From NCBI GenBank assembly GCA_946544235.1, contig CAMNMC010000073.1, forward strand, positions 1 through 37,413: a stretch of DNA of 37,413 nt, written 5' to 3'. The position numbers and the translations under genes are program-made. This DNA comes from an uncultured Lachnospiraceae bacterium. GTDB lineage: Bacteria > Bacillota > Clostridia > Lachnospirales > Lachnospiraceae. Below are positions 26,445-34,939 of this stretch, one piece after another; position 1 is the first letter of the stretch, and every line of letters starts with the position of its first letter. The notes below the pieces were generated by a model. That model worked only from the letters and a program-made list of their open reading frames with translations, had not been told where the DNA came from and made no database searches.

Positions 26445-27449
26445 TCATCCGCCTATAGATGACATAGCCCCGGTTTCAGTTATATTTTTCTCATCATAAA
26501 AGCAGTGCTTCTGAGGCTTCTTTAAAATTGCTTCAGCAATCCTTTCTTTAAGTCTCTGCTCCTTCTCATCCTCCGGAGCATCATCTCTTAAAACAGTTTT
26601 GATATCCTCTCCGGTATCAAAGCAAAGACAGCTTTTTATAAATCCTCTGGTCGTAAGCCTTATCCTGTTGCAGTCAGCACAGTAGCCTTCATGCATCGCA
26701 CTGATAAATCCAATACACCCCTTAAAGCCCGGAATATGATAATAAACTGCCGGTCCGTTACCCCTGACACTGTCCAGCTTCTCTATACCCGGATATTTTT
26801 CCTCTATCCTCTTCCTCAAAACACTATGAGGTATCGCTGGAAAGCCTTTTGCAAAGCCGAGCGGCATAAGCTCTATAAATCTTATGTCAACCTGTTTATC
26901 TCTTACAAACTCAATAAGCTTCCAGGTATCTTCCAGCGGATCCACGCCTTCTTCACCAAACAAGCTGCTTTCATACGAAACAGCATTGATATGCAGAGGA
27001 AGCCCCGCTTCAAGAACCTTGTCGATTCCAAGAAGCGCCTTATCAAGTGCATCAAAACCTGTCAGCCTTTCATATCTCTTTCTGTCCAGTGTATCAAGGC
27101 TTACATTTATCATGTCCAGCCCGGCACCGTGAAGTCTATCCAGTTTTTCAGGAAGCAATGTACCATTTGTGGTCATCGTAACCTGCTCTATTCCCGGAAT
27201 TGCCTTAATACTCCTGACAAGCTCCTCTATTCCGCGCCTGATAAGCGGTTCTCCACCGGTAAGCTTAACTCTCGATATACCCAGTTCTGCCATAGCGCTG
27301 ACAGCCTTGCATATTTCCTCGAAGGTAAGGATCTCACTCATCGGAAGATGCTTTATATCCTCAGGCATACAGTATCTGCACCTCAGATTGCATTTATCCG
27401 TTACGGATATTCTGACATAGTTTATATCTCTGTTATATCTATCAAGCAT
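26445..27449 (-). CDS. moaA: GTP 3',8-cyclase
   Basis: Radical-SAM enzyme that turns GTP into the precursor MoaC uses, the first step of molybdopterin synthesis. It has 334 residues (family about 330). The SAM cluster is CNLRCRYC at residues 20-27. The second, substrate-binding cluster is in CADCNRIRLT and FIKSCLC. The C-terminal double glycine (MSSIGG) needed for activity is present. ISRVKLTGGEPLIRR matches the family. The start ATG at 27449 follows AAAGG. It sits 135 bp after formate dehydrogenase, and that spacer contains a hairpin. Confidence 0.96.
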   Translation of the reverse strand: MLDRYNRDINYVRISVTDKCNLRCRYCMPEDIKHLPMSEILTFEEICKAVSAMAELGISRVKLTGGEPLIRRGIEELVRSIKAIPGIEQVTMTTNGTLLPEKLDRLHGAGLDMINVSLDTLDRKRYERLTGFDALDKALLGIDKVLEAGLPLHINAVSYESSLFGEEGVDPLEDTWKLIEFVRDKQVDIRFIELMPLGFAKGFPAIPHSVLRKRIEEKYPGIEKLDSVRGNGPAVYYHIPGFKGCIGFISAMHEGYCADCNRIRLTTRGFIKSCLCFDTGEDIKTVLRDDAPEDEKEQRLKERIAEAILKKPQKHCFYDEKNITETGAMSSIGG

Positions 27450-27505
27450 CTATCATACCTTTTTTTGACCACAGAACCCTGATCAATCCCCTACAATATC
27501 AGACA

Positions 27506-27545
27506 GGTCTCACCCCTATCATCACTGATCATAAAGAGTGAGACC
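27506..27545 (-). promoter_or_regulatory. Hairpin between formate dehydrogenase and moaA
   Basis: GGTCTCAC (27506-27513) pairs perfectly with GTGAGACC (27538-27545) across a 24-base loop. Neither strand shows a good T-run after it, so it is not a clear terminator. Its place directly ahead of the Moco genes suggests a leader or processing structure. I could not match it to the Moco riboswitch consensus. Confidence 0.5.
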
Positions 27546-27584
27546 CGTTTAATTCTAAATATAATCCTTGAATCTCAAAAGAGA

Positions 27585-30290
27585 CTATTCATTTATCTTC
27601 TCAACTCTGACAGCACATACCTTGTACTCAGGTATTCTTGCGAAATCATCAAGTGCTGCATTTGTAAGAACATTTGCCGGTGAATCCGGGAAGTGGAACG
27701 GCATCCAGGTCTCGCCCTGAGATACCTTGCGTCCGACTCTGGCAGTCGCCGTGATCTCACCACGTCTGCTTATTACCTTGACCTTTTCACCATTTTTGAT
27801 ACCAAGCTCCTCGGCATCACGGAAGTTGATCTCGATAAAGCCTTCGCCGGCTATATCCATAAGCCCCTGTGACCTTGCCGTCATTGCAGCCGCATTATAC
27901 TGATATAGAATACGGCCTGTCATCATGATGAGCGGATACTCATCATCAGGAACCTCCTGTGACGGTCTGTACGCAGCCGGATAAAGAAGCGCTCTGCCCC
28001 TTGCAGGACCCTTGGCATGCATTATCGCAGTACCCGGATGATCCTTACTGAGACATGGCCACTGGAGGCTCTCACCGCTGTCTAGTCTTGCATGTGAAAT
28101 ACCTCCAAAGCTTGGAGTAACCGATGCAATCTCATCCATTATCTCAGCACTGGTAAGATGTGGCTGAGGATAACCCATGGCATTCATAAGATCAATTATT
28201 ATATCAGTATCGAGACGCATATCGCCCTTTAGGGTAACTGCCTTACGGATTCTCTGAACACGCCTCTCTGTATTTGTAAAGGTTCCTTCCTTCTCCGCAT
28301 AGCTGACGCCCGGAAGGATAACATCTGCATACTGCGCAGTTTTGGTCATGAAGAGTTCCTGAATAACGAAGAACTCCAGACTTTCAAGCGCCTTGATGAT
28401 GTGATGTGTATCAGGATCGGTCACAACCGGATCCTCACCACAGATGTAAAGTCCCTTAATGCGTCCATCTATTGCAGCCGGAAATACATCCGTCGCCTTA
28501 AGCCCCGGCTTCGGATTAAGCTTTATGTTCCAGGCCTTCTCAAACTTCTCTCTTACCTGATCGTTATCAACCTTCTGGTAGCCCGGATAATCAGTAGGAA
28601 GTGCTCCCATGTCGCAGGCACCCTGAACATTGTTCTGGCCTCTGAGAGGATTAACTCCGCAGCCGCTTCTGCCTATCTTGCCGCAGAGAACAGCCATATT
28701 CGACATACACATAACGCCTTCGGTACCGGTAGAATGCTCGGTAACGCCCAGGCAGTAAATGATTGGTGCCTTTTTAGCCGTTGCATACATACGTGCAGCT
28801 TCAACAAGTCGGTCAGGATCAATATGACATATTTCTCCCACCTTCTCAGGCGTATATTCTTCAACAAGAGCCTTAAGCTCGTCAAAGCCCTCAGAATAGT
28901 CGCGTATATAATCATGATCGATAAGGTCTTCCTTTATCATCACATGCATCATACCATTGGCAAATGCAACATTGGTACCCGGTCTGATCTTCAGATGAAT
29001 GTCAGCCTTCTTAGAAAGGCCTATGTCTCTCGGATCAACCACTATAAGTCTGGCGCCATCCTTTACTGCCTTTCTTATCTGCATTCCGACAACCGGATGT
29101 GCTTCTTCAGGATTCGAACCGATGAGAAGTATGCAGTCAACGTCATGAGTAATATCATGTATAGGATTGGTCATGGCTCCCGAACCAAGTGTCTTGGCCA
29201 GACCGGCAACCGTTGCGGAGTGACAGACTCTCGCACAGTTGTCTGTATTATTATTTCCGAAACAGGTCCTTACCATCTTCTGGACCATGTAAATATCTTC
29301 ATTTGCAGAACGTGAGCATGCAAAGCCGGCAAGTGATTCCTCACCATATTTTTCCCTGATCTCCATAAGGCGCTTTGCAGTATAGGAAATAGCTTCTTCC
29401 CAGGAAGCCTCTCTGAACTCTCCGCTCTCCCTGTCCTTAATAAGCGGTTTCGTGAGTCTGTCCTTCGAATGAACAAAATCAAAGCTTCCCGAACGTCCCT
29501 TGACGCAGAGCCGGAAATGATTTGATGGTCCTGATGCAGGCTCGACATTTACTACTGTATCGTCCTTTACAACCAGATAATACTGGCAGCCTGTTGCACA
29601 ATGAGGGCAGGTTGTTAGTACCTTCTTAACCTCCCAGTTTCTGTATTTCTCCTGCCTCTTCAGAGTAAGAGCACCTGTCGGGCAGACGCTTGCGCAGTTA
29701 CCGCAGGTCTCGCATCCGGTCTCCTTATAGTTCTCGCCAAAAGGCGCATCCACGATGTGAAATACACCCGAGCGGCTGTTCTTAAGAGCACCGTTGCAGG
29801 CTATATTATGACATACGCTGATACAGCGCATGCAGTGAATACATTTACTCGGATCATAGCTTAAATACGGATTGCTGTCGAGGATCGGCAGCTGTTTTTC
29901 GATCTTATGCCTTGCACCTTTATGCTCGGCATGCTTGATACCATAACGATTACAGAGATTCTGAAGCTCGCAGGTTCCGTTGCCCGGACAGCTCATACAA
30001 TCAAGATTATGATTTGAAAGGATGAGCTTAAGCATATCCTCTCTGTAGGTCTGAAGTGTTTCGGATTCGGTATTTATTACCATACCTTCCTTAGCCTTGG
30101 TTCTGCAGGCCGGAAGAAGATTTGAGAAGCCCTCAACCTCAACCATACAGAGTCTGCACGAACCAACATCACTGACACCTTCCATATAACAGAGAGTAGG
30201 AATGTCGATATTATTCTTTCTGGCTATATCAAGTATGGTAGCACCCTCTTCTGCCTGATAAGCCTGTCCGTTTATTGTAAGATTTATCAT
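27585..30290 (-). CDS. fdhA: Formate dehydrogenase catalytic subunit (Cys form, NuoG-like N-terminus)
   Basis: A 901-residue molybdopterin enzyme interconverting formate and CO2. The N-terminus carries a [2Fe-2S] ferredoxin domain (SCRLCMVEVEG, near residue 47), a His/Cys-ligated [4Fe-4S] site (SNHNLDCMSCPGNGTC), and two [4Fe-4S] motifs (CIHCMRCISVC and CETCGNCASVC). Then come the Mo-domain cluster (CPHCATGC) and the Mo ligand NCARVCHSATVAG (near residue 352). The ligand is a normal Cys (TGT codon), not selenocysteine. The His following it is conserved. The start is ATG 30290, overlapping the upstream stop as ATGA, which implies translational coupling. No signal peptide or Tat motif, so cytoplasmic. 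Distinguishing it from related CO2 reductases needs a tree. Confidence 0.9.
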   Translation of the reverse strand: MINLTINGQAYQAEEGATILDIARKNNIDIPTLCYMEGVSDVGSCRLCMVEVEGFSNLLPACRTKAKEGMVINTESETLQTYREDMLKLILSNHNLDCMSCPGNGTCELQNLCNRYGIKHAEHKGARHKIEKQLPILDSNPYLSYDPSKCIHCMRCISVCHNIACNGALKNSRSGVFHIVDAPFGENYKETGCETCGNCASVCPTGALTLKRQEKYRNWEVKKVLTTCPHCATGCQYYLVVKDDTVVNVEPASGPSNHFRLCVKGRSGSFDFVHSKDRLTKPLIKDRESGEFREASWEEAISYTAKRLMEIREKYGEESLAGFACSRSANEDIYMVQKMVRTCFGNNNTDNCARVCHSATVAGLAKTLGSGAMTNPIHDITHDVDCILLIGSNPEEAHPVVGMQIRKAVKDGARLIVVDPRDIGLSKKADIHLKIRPGTNVAFANGMMHVMIKEDLIDHDYIRDYSEGFDELKALVEEYTPEKVGEICHIDPDRLVEAARMYATAKKAPIIYCLGVTEHSTGTEGVMCMSNMAVLCGKIGRSGCGVNPLRGQNNVQGACDMGALPTDYPGYQKVDNDQVREKFEKAWNIKLNPKPGLKATDVFPAAIDGRIKGLYICGEDPVVTDPDTHHIIKALESLEFFVIQELFMTKTAQYADVILPGVSYAEKEGTFTNTERRVQRIRKAVTLKGDMRLDTDIIIDLMNAMGYPQPHLTSAEIMDEIASVTPSFGGISHARLDSGESLQWPCLSKDHPGTAIMHAKGPARGRALLYPAAYRPSQEVPDDEYPLIMMTGRILYQYNAAAMTARSQGLMDIAGEGFIEINFRDAEELGIKNGEKVKVISRRGEITATARVGRKVSQGETWMPFHFPDSPANVLTNAALDDFARIPEYKVCAVRVEKINE

Positions 30291-32119
30291 TCGCCTCTGC
30301 CTCCTTCCATAGCACCACAACCGTAGTGATCACAGCGGAGACATCTTCCTGCTTCACGCATGGCCTCCTCATGAGTCATAGGCAGCTCAACGAATCCGAA
30401 GTTATCCTTTCTGGCGAAAGGATCCTTCTCTTCCACCTCAGCTCTTCCTGTAGGAACACAAGGGTTAGGATATGCCGGCGGAATCTCTATTTTATCATCT
30501 ATCTTATGATGATATCCGAGATACTCATCAATATTTGCGGCAGCAACCTGGCCGGCAGCAATGGCATTTATGGCTGTTGACGGACCTGTTACGCAGTCAC
30601 CGCCTGAAAATACGCCCTCCATGTCCTTAACCATACAGGTTTCATCCGCAAGGATGCGTCCTCTGTTAACCGGAACATTTTCCTTCTCGAAATCGGCAGT
30701 ATCACTTCTCTGTCCAACTCCGAGTATGAGAAGATCGCATTTGAATCGATATGGATAATTGCTTGAATGCTCGGTAGTCATCATTCCGTACTGATCATAC
30801 TCAGCGATGATCTGCGGCTGAAGCCATACCGCACGAACATTATTGGTTTCCTTATCAACCTCTATATTCAGGAAACTGAGCAGAGTTCTGAAGCTTACGC
30901 CCTCCTGCATAGCTCCTTCTATCTCGTCCTCAAGAGCCGTATAATCGTCCCTCTTACGTGTAAATACGTGTATCGATTCAGCATTAAGTCTTACGGCAGT
31001 CCTTGCAGCATCCATGGCAACGTTACCGCCGCCGATAAGAACAACCTTCTTACCTGTAAGGTCAGGAGCATCACCGCTAGCAACCTTCTGAAGGAAATCA
31101 GCCGCAGGAATAACATTTCCGGCGTCAGCATTTTCCATAGGCATGCGGTTACCAAGCTGAGCACCTATACCGATATATACAGCGTCGTATTTATCATGAA
31201 GCTCAGTAAAGCATATATCTCTTCCAATTTTTGTATTGTAATGGATCTTGATATCGCCCGAAGCGAGGATTGCTTTGATATCGCGATCAAGCTGTTCCTT
31301 CGGAAGACGGTATTCAGGAATACCATAACGAAGCATACCTCCTGCCTTCTCATGTTCCTCGAATATTTCAACCTCGTGGCCCATAAGGCACAGATAATAT
31401 GCACAGGTCATACCTGAAGGACCTGCTCCTATAACAGCTATCCTCTTGCCTGTTCTAACATTCGGCACAGGCGTAGGAACCGTATCAGCAGCAGCCTGCT
31501 CTACGGCATATTTTTTAAGAGCTCTGATATTGATCGGAGCATCGACCATGGATCTGCGGCACTTTCTCTCACACGGATGCTCACATACCATTGCACAGGC
31601 TGTAGGGAAAGGATTTCTCTTCCTGATTACCTTTACAGCACCTTCATAATTTTCATCCTTGATCATAGCAATATATCCGGGAACATCAACATGTGCCGGA
31701 CATAAAGTTATACAAGGCACAGTCTGAGCGGTATTCTCAGCACAGCGCCTCTCTAAAATATGACTTTCATATTCGTCGGCAAATTCCGAAAGCGATTCGA
31801 GTATCAGCTGAGCAGCAACAACGCCAACTGCACAGTCAGCAGTTTGGGCTATCATCCTGCATTTCTTCTCGATCACCTCAAGAGTTTCCATGGTTGCATC
31901 ACCATCAAGGATGGCTTTCAACAGATAATCCACCTCCGCAAGCCCGTCACGGCATGGAACGCATTTTCCACAGGACTGATTCATAGAGATCTGAAGTAAC
32001 GACCTGTACAATGCCAGCGGACACATTCCCGGTGGATATGATGTCATTCTTGATCTGAATTTACGAAGGACGACATCAATCCTTTCGTTCATATTACCCT
32101 TCTTAGCTAGTTTTTGCAT
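30287..32119 (-). CDS. fdhB: NAD(P)H oxidoreductase subunit for formate dehydrogenase (NuoF C-terminal Fe-S module + GltD-like)
   Basis: 610 residues in two parts. Residues 1-130 match the C-terminal Fe-S end of NuoF (SCGKCVPCRDG near residue 50), without the FMN/NADH-binding part of NuoF. From about 135 on it is a GltD/NfnB-type flavoprotein: Cys-rich N-terminus (CITLCPAHVDVPGY, CEHPCERKC), FAD motif IAVIGAGPSGMTCAYYL (near 232), a second dinucleotide motif VLIGGGNVAMDAART (near 363) and GVFSGGDCVTGPSTAINAI. A further Cys group (CLRCDHYGC) ends the protein. It should pass electrons between FdhA and NAD(P)H; NADPH is likely by analogy with GltD but not proven. Starts at 32119 or 32092 both have ribosome sites. 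It is 21 bp after the STAS gene. Confidence 0.85.
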   Translation of the reverse strand: MQKLAKKGNMNERIDVVLRKFRSRMTSYPPGMCPLALYRSLLQISMNQSCGKCVPCRDGLAEVDYLLKAILDGDATMETLEVIEKKCRMIAQTADCAVGVVAAQLILESLSEFADEYESHILERRCAENTAQTVPCITLCPAHVDVPGYIAMIKDENYEGAVKVIRKRNPFPTACAMVCEHPCERKCRRSMVDAPINIRALKKYAVEQAAADTVPTPVPNVRTGKRIAVIGAGPSGMTCAYYLCLMGHEVEIFEEHEKAGGMLRYGIPEYRLPKEQLDRDIKAILASGDIKIHYNTKIGRDICFTELHDKYDAVYIGIGAQLGNRMPMENADAGNVIPAADFLQKVASGDAPDLTGKKVVLIGGGNVAMDAARTAVRLNAESIHVFTRKRDDYTALEDEIEGAMQEGVSFRTLLSFLNIEVDKETNNVRAVWLQPQIIAEYDQYGMMTTEHSSNYPYRFKCDLLILGVGQRSDTADFEKENVPVNRGRILADETCMVKDMEGVFSGGDCVTGPSTAINAIAAGQVAAANIDEYLGYHHKIDDKIEIPPAYPNPCVPTGRAEVEEKDPFARKDNFGFVELPMTHEEAMREAGRCLRCDHYGCGAMEGGRGE

Positions 32120-32140
32120 ATACTCCCCTTATTTATGAAA

Positions 32141-32443
32141 TTACTCTTCAATGTTAAGGATTTCGGAAAATCCTGTTACCTCCAGTACATCCATAACCTT
32201 CTCAGGAACGTGTCTGATGATCATCTCTCCCTGCTTAAGCATCTTCTTCTGAGCTGTAAGCAGTATTCTGAGTCCCGCACTTGAAACATATTCAAGTTCA
32301 CCAAGATCAAAAACAAGTGTCTCCACATCCTCAATATCATTATTTACAATAGTTTCAAGATCAGGTGCCGTATTGGTATCAAGCGAACCGATCAGTTTGA
32401 GTGAAAACTCGCTTCCTTCTCTCTGTGTCTCAATACTAAACAT
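32141..32443 (-). CDS. STAS-domain anti-sigma factor antagonist
   Basis: A 100-residue single STAS domain of the SpoIIAA/RsbV type. The phosphorylatable serine lies in YVSSAGLRILL (Ser54 or Ser55). The protein ends MDVLEVTGFSEILNIEE as in the family. It would bind the kinase-like partner encoded just upstream unless phosphorylated. The start is ATG 32443 with GGAGGG upstream; five extra codons in frame are not needed. It is 34 bp after the partner and 21 bp before the formate dehydrogenase operon. No sigma factor or PP2C phosphatase gene is seen nearby. Confidence 0.92.
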   Translation of the reverse strand: MFSIETQREGSEFSLKLIGSLDTNTAPDLETIVNNDIEDVETLVFDLGELEYVSSAGLRILLTAQKKMLKQGEMIIRHVPEKVMDVLEVTGFSEILNIEE

Positions 32444-32477
32444 AGTTTTTCCCTCCAAATATAATTAGTCCCTGCAA

Positions 32478-32888
32478 TCAGGAAATATCCTTTACCATAA
32501 TAAGCTCATTGTGTCCGTCAGAATATCTGTAATCAACATCATCCATCAGCTTCTTTACGAGAAATATTCCAAGTCCTCCGATAGGACGCTTCTCTATTGC
32601 GAGAGTAGTATCAGGATCACCCTTCTGTAACGGGTCAAACGGTATTCCGCTATCAATAAAGGTTATTTTCAGGATTGTTCCTTCAGGATCTATATCCGTA
32701 ACTATCCTTGCCTCGCCTTTTCCGTCTCCGTAAGCATAACTGGCAATATTCACAAATACTTCTTCGATAGCAAGTCTGAGCTGCATCTTTTTCTTCTGTG
32801 AACACCCTGTTTCATCCAGCTGTTCTTCAACAAACCGAATAACGTCATCAAGATTATCTGTCAACGCATCTACCTTAAGCTCTTTCAT
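32478..32888 (-). CDS. Anti-sigma-factor-like HATPase (RsbW/SpoIIAB type)
   Basis: 136 residues, the length of a stand-alone GHKL ATPase. The N-box is LRLAIEEVFVNIASYAYG, the G1 box is FIDSGIPFDP and the G2 box is IGGLGIFLVKKLMDDVDY. Such proteins bind a sigma factor or another partner, and phosphorylate their STAS antagonist. The start ATG at 32888 has GGGGTGA upstream. It is first in a transcript with a strong promoter (TTGACG-N17-TAAAAT) and a leader hairpin. Its sigma or other target is unknown, since none is encoded in the window. Confidence 0.9.
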   Translation of the reverse strand: MKELKVDALTDNLDDVIRFVEEQLDETGCSQKKKMQLRLAIEEVFVNIASYAYGDGKGEARIVTDIDPEGTILKITFIDSGIPFDPLQKGDPDTTLAIEKRPIGGLGIFLVKKLMDDVDYRYSDGHNELIMVKDIS

Positions 32889-32919
32889 CGGTCAAATCAC
32901 CCCGCTTTTCATATTTCTC

Positions 32920-32939
32920 CCGGTTATGGTCTTAACCGG
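32920..32939 (-). promoter_or_regulatory. Leader hairpin before the anti-sigma gene
   Basis: The 7-bp arms CCGGTTA and TAACCGG (32920-32926 and 32933-32939) flank a 6-base loop, between the promoter and the ribosome site. It is not followed by a T-run. Confidence 0.5.
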
Positions 32940-32955
32940 ATCACTCTCCCTTAAT

Positions 32956-32984
32956 ATTTTAATATACATTGGCGAAATCGTCAA
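32956..32984 (-). promoter_or_regulatory. Promoter of the anti-sigma/STAS/formate dehydrogenase transcript
   Basis: On minus, -35 TTGACG (32979-32984) and -10 TAAAAT (32956-32961) at 17-base spacing. It looks like a housekeeping promoter. No other clear promoter is visible between it and the formate dehydrogenase genes. Confidence 0.7.
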
Positions 32985-33029
32985 TTTTTATCATCATTTT
33001 TTATATTTTTTTGTATATTATTTCAGTAT

Positions 33030-33065
33030 AAAAGGGACCCGCATTCATAACAATGCATCGGTCCC
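33030..33065 (-). terminator. Intrinsic terminator after the O-antigen-ligase-like gene
   Basis: On minus, GGGACC (33060-33065) and GGTCCC (33034-33039) with an inner GCATT/AATGC stem form an interrupted hairpin followed by TTTT. It starts nine bases after the stop at 33074. Confidence 0.75.
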
Positions 33066-33073
33066 CTATAATT

Positions 33074-34882
33074 CTAATCATTATTATGCATTTTTATCCT
33101 GCGATATCTGGCCATCCCAACACCCACTGCAAGCAGCACGAAGAAAAACGGTGTAGTGATCGGCTGCTCGGGATTGACCATAGCTTCCGCAAAATACGCT
33201 ATCGCTCCGGCGGCACAGGCAAATATCTCTGCTCTTCCCTCCGAATATTTAAACATATAACGAAGTGAAGCAAAGAACAGACCCAAATAAGCCACAAGAC
33301 TGAACAGACCTCCGGTGAGAAGTCTTTGAAGTATCACGTTATGGCAGCTGTCATATACCTTTCCGGTAATTTCAACCATTTCCTCATGACAGTTTGTAAG
33401 CATTATATCGCGAACAGTTTCATTTCCGTACCCAAAAAGCTGATGCATAATACCTGACCTGTTATATTCCTTCCATGCCCTCTTCCAGATATAGCCTCTG
33501 TATTCGCCCCATTTATCATTAAATACGAACAACGAATTCTTACTCTTTATTCCTATTATCGTAATGATTATCGCCGCAGCTATTCCCAGAACCGTGACTC
33601 CGGCCATCAGCCGTCTGTTCTGAAGCCTCTCATAGAATTCGTATTTCTTCAGTTTCAGAATGACAAATATTATTGAAGCAATTGCCGCAGCAGCCAGCAA
33701 GACTCCCATCACCTTAGGATTACCTGCTATCTCGGCAATACCGTTTATATGCCCCTTGTTTCCTTTTTTACTTTTATCCAGGAGACTCATAACAAACAGC
33801 CCCGAAGATATGAGAAGCAGCGACAGCAGCCACTCAGCCATTCTCTTCCTTCTTATTGCCACATAAAACAGAACGATCAAAGCCGCTCCAGTTCCCAGAT
33901 ATACATTATCGCTTTTGGCTGTCATGATCGTAAAAGCACCTGCAAACGTACCGATTCCGGACATTATCCTGTAAAAAAGCTTATCTGAAAATACAAACAC
34001 TGCTATGCTGATCGCAAGGAAGATACAGAGATACGAACCAAAGGTATTCATATTCCCGATGGTTGACACAAATACCGTCTTCTGTGACGCCTTGATATCT
34101 TTCCTCCAGTTTCTGTAATCCGTGCCGAAATGCTGAAGATATGCAATATAAAACATATAAAGCGATATCAGGAGCGTTATCGGATAGATACATCTCACAC
34201 TCTTCACGCCCCTCGAAATGATGATAAACATAACAAAAATGATCAGCATCATCATTAAGCCGATGCGCCTTCCCCTCTCACCGGTCACAGCATACTTGAT
34301 TCCTTTAAATATGGTATCGTTCTTCTTGGCCATAATAGCGTTTATAAATGTAGCTGCAGCCTGACTCACAATAAAGAGAACTGCCCAGAACCATGGTTTT
34401 TCATAATATCTGATGCCAGTCTCACTATTTACCCTGAAATAATCAGCCATCCCCTTCACACTGATCGCGCCGGTGCTTTTATTTTTTCTCCCTTTAGCTC
34501 CACTGTTATAAATAAATGCAGAATGAAGTATCATCTCCAAAGCCAGCGCAAGCACTGCCGTAATGATGAAGGCAGCTGTTCCGTAGATAAAACACTTAGC
34601 CCTCGTAAGAGTTATATCAAAATACATATCGTGCATATAAAGAGGATAAAACGTGCAGAGATATGTAAGATACAGCAGTATAACCGTATCAACCGCCGCA
34701 ATATCAAAGCTCTTCAGAACAGATTTATGGTTATTATTTGAATTGCTGTTTCTGTTTTTATTATTATTCTTATTATTGTTCTTATTGCTATTATTACTCT
34801 TGTTATTGTAGCTTGAATGTTTACTGCTGCTCATATTATTTCTTCTGTTCCTGTTCGTCATAACTATATCATGAAAAAACAT
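33074..34882 (-). CDS. O-antigen ligase/polymerase-like (Wzy_C) membrane protein
   Basis: A 602-residue polytopic membrane protein. After an Asn/Ser/Lys-rich N-terminus (residues 17-52, with Asn runs encoded by AAT/AAC repeats) there are about a dozen hydrophobic segments. The large loop near the C-terminus carries GYGNETVRD and CHNVILQRLLTGG, the pattern of Wzy/WaaL proteins where a His-Asn precedes a hydrophobic helix. Such enzymes ligate or polymerise lipid-linked glycans; in a Gram-positive a wall-teichuronic, capsule or exopolysaccharide role is more likely than LPS. No glycosyltransferase genes are adjacent. Start unclear: 34882 is used, with ATGs about 7 and 16 codons in. An extended -10 promoter precedes it. 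Confidence 0.8.
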   Translation of the reverse strand: MFFHDIVMTNRNRRNNMSSSKHSSYNNKSNNSNKNNNKNNNKNRNSNSNNNHKSVLKSFDIAAVDTVILLYLTYLCTFYPLYMHDMYFDITLTRAKCFIYGTAAFIITAVLALALEMILHSAFIYNSGAKGRKNKSTGAISVKGMADYFRVNSETGIRYYEKPWFWAVLFIVSQAAATFINAIMAKKNDTIFKGIKYAVTGERGRRIGLMMMLIIFVMFIIISRGVKSVRCIYPITLLISLYMFYIAYLQHFGTDYRNWRKDIKASQKTVFVSTIGNMNTFGSYLCIFLAISIAVFVFSDKLFYRIMSGIGTFAGAFTIMTAKSDNVYLGTGAALIVLFYVAIRRKRMAEWLLSLLLISSGLFVMSLLDKSKKGNKGHINGIAEIAGNPKVMGVLLAAAAIASIIFVILKLKKYEFYERLQNRRLMAGVTVLGIAAAIIITIIGIKSKNSLFVFNDKWGEYRGYIWKRAWKEYNRSGIMHQLFGYGNETVRDIMLTNCHEEMVEITGKVYDSCHNVILQRLLTGGLFSLVAYLGLFFASLRYMFKYSEGRAEIFACAAGAIAYFAEAMVNPEQPITTPFFFVLLAVGVGMARYRRIKMHNND

Positions 34883-34917
34883 CCAATGATATTTTTTGCT
34901 CCTGTATATATTTTCAG

Positions 34918-34939
34918 ATTATACCATGTCATATGGTAT
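34918..34939 (-). promoter_or_regulatory. Extended -10 promoter with overlapping palindrome (O-antigen-ligase-like gene)
   Basis: On minus, TGGTATAAT (extended -10; hexamer 34918-34923) lies about 36 bases before the start codon, with a poor -35 (TTTATT) at 17 bases. An inverted repeat ATACCAT-N5-ATGGTAT (34921-34939) overlaps the -10, a classic place for a repressor site. The repressor is unknown. Confidence 0.55.

Noticed and set aside
27450-27584. Moco riboswitch before moaA
   Set aside because: There is a hairpin, but size and sequence do not resemble the published Moco RNA as I remember it.
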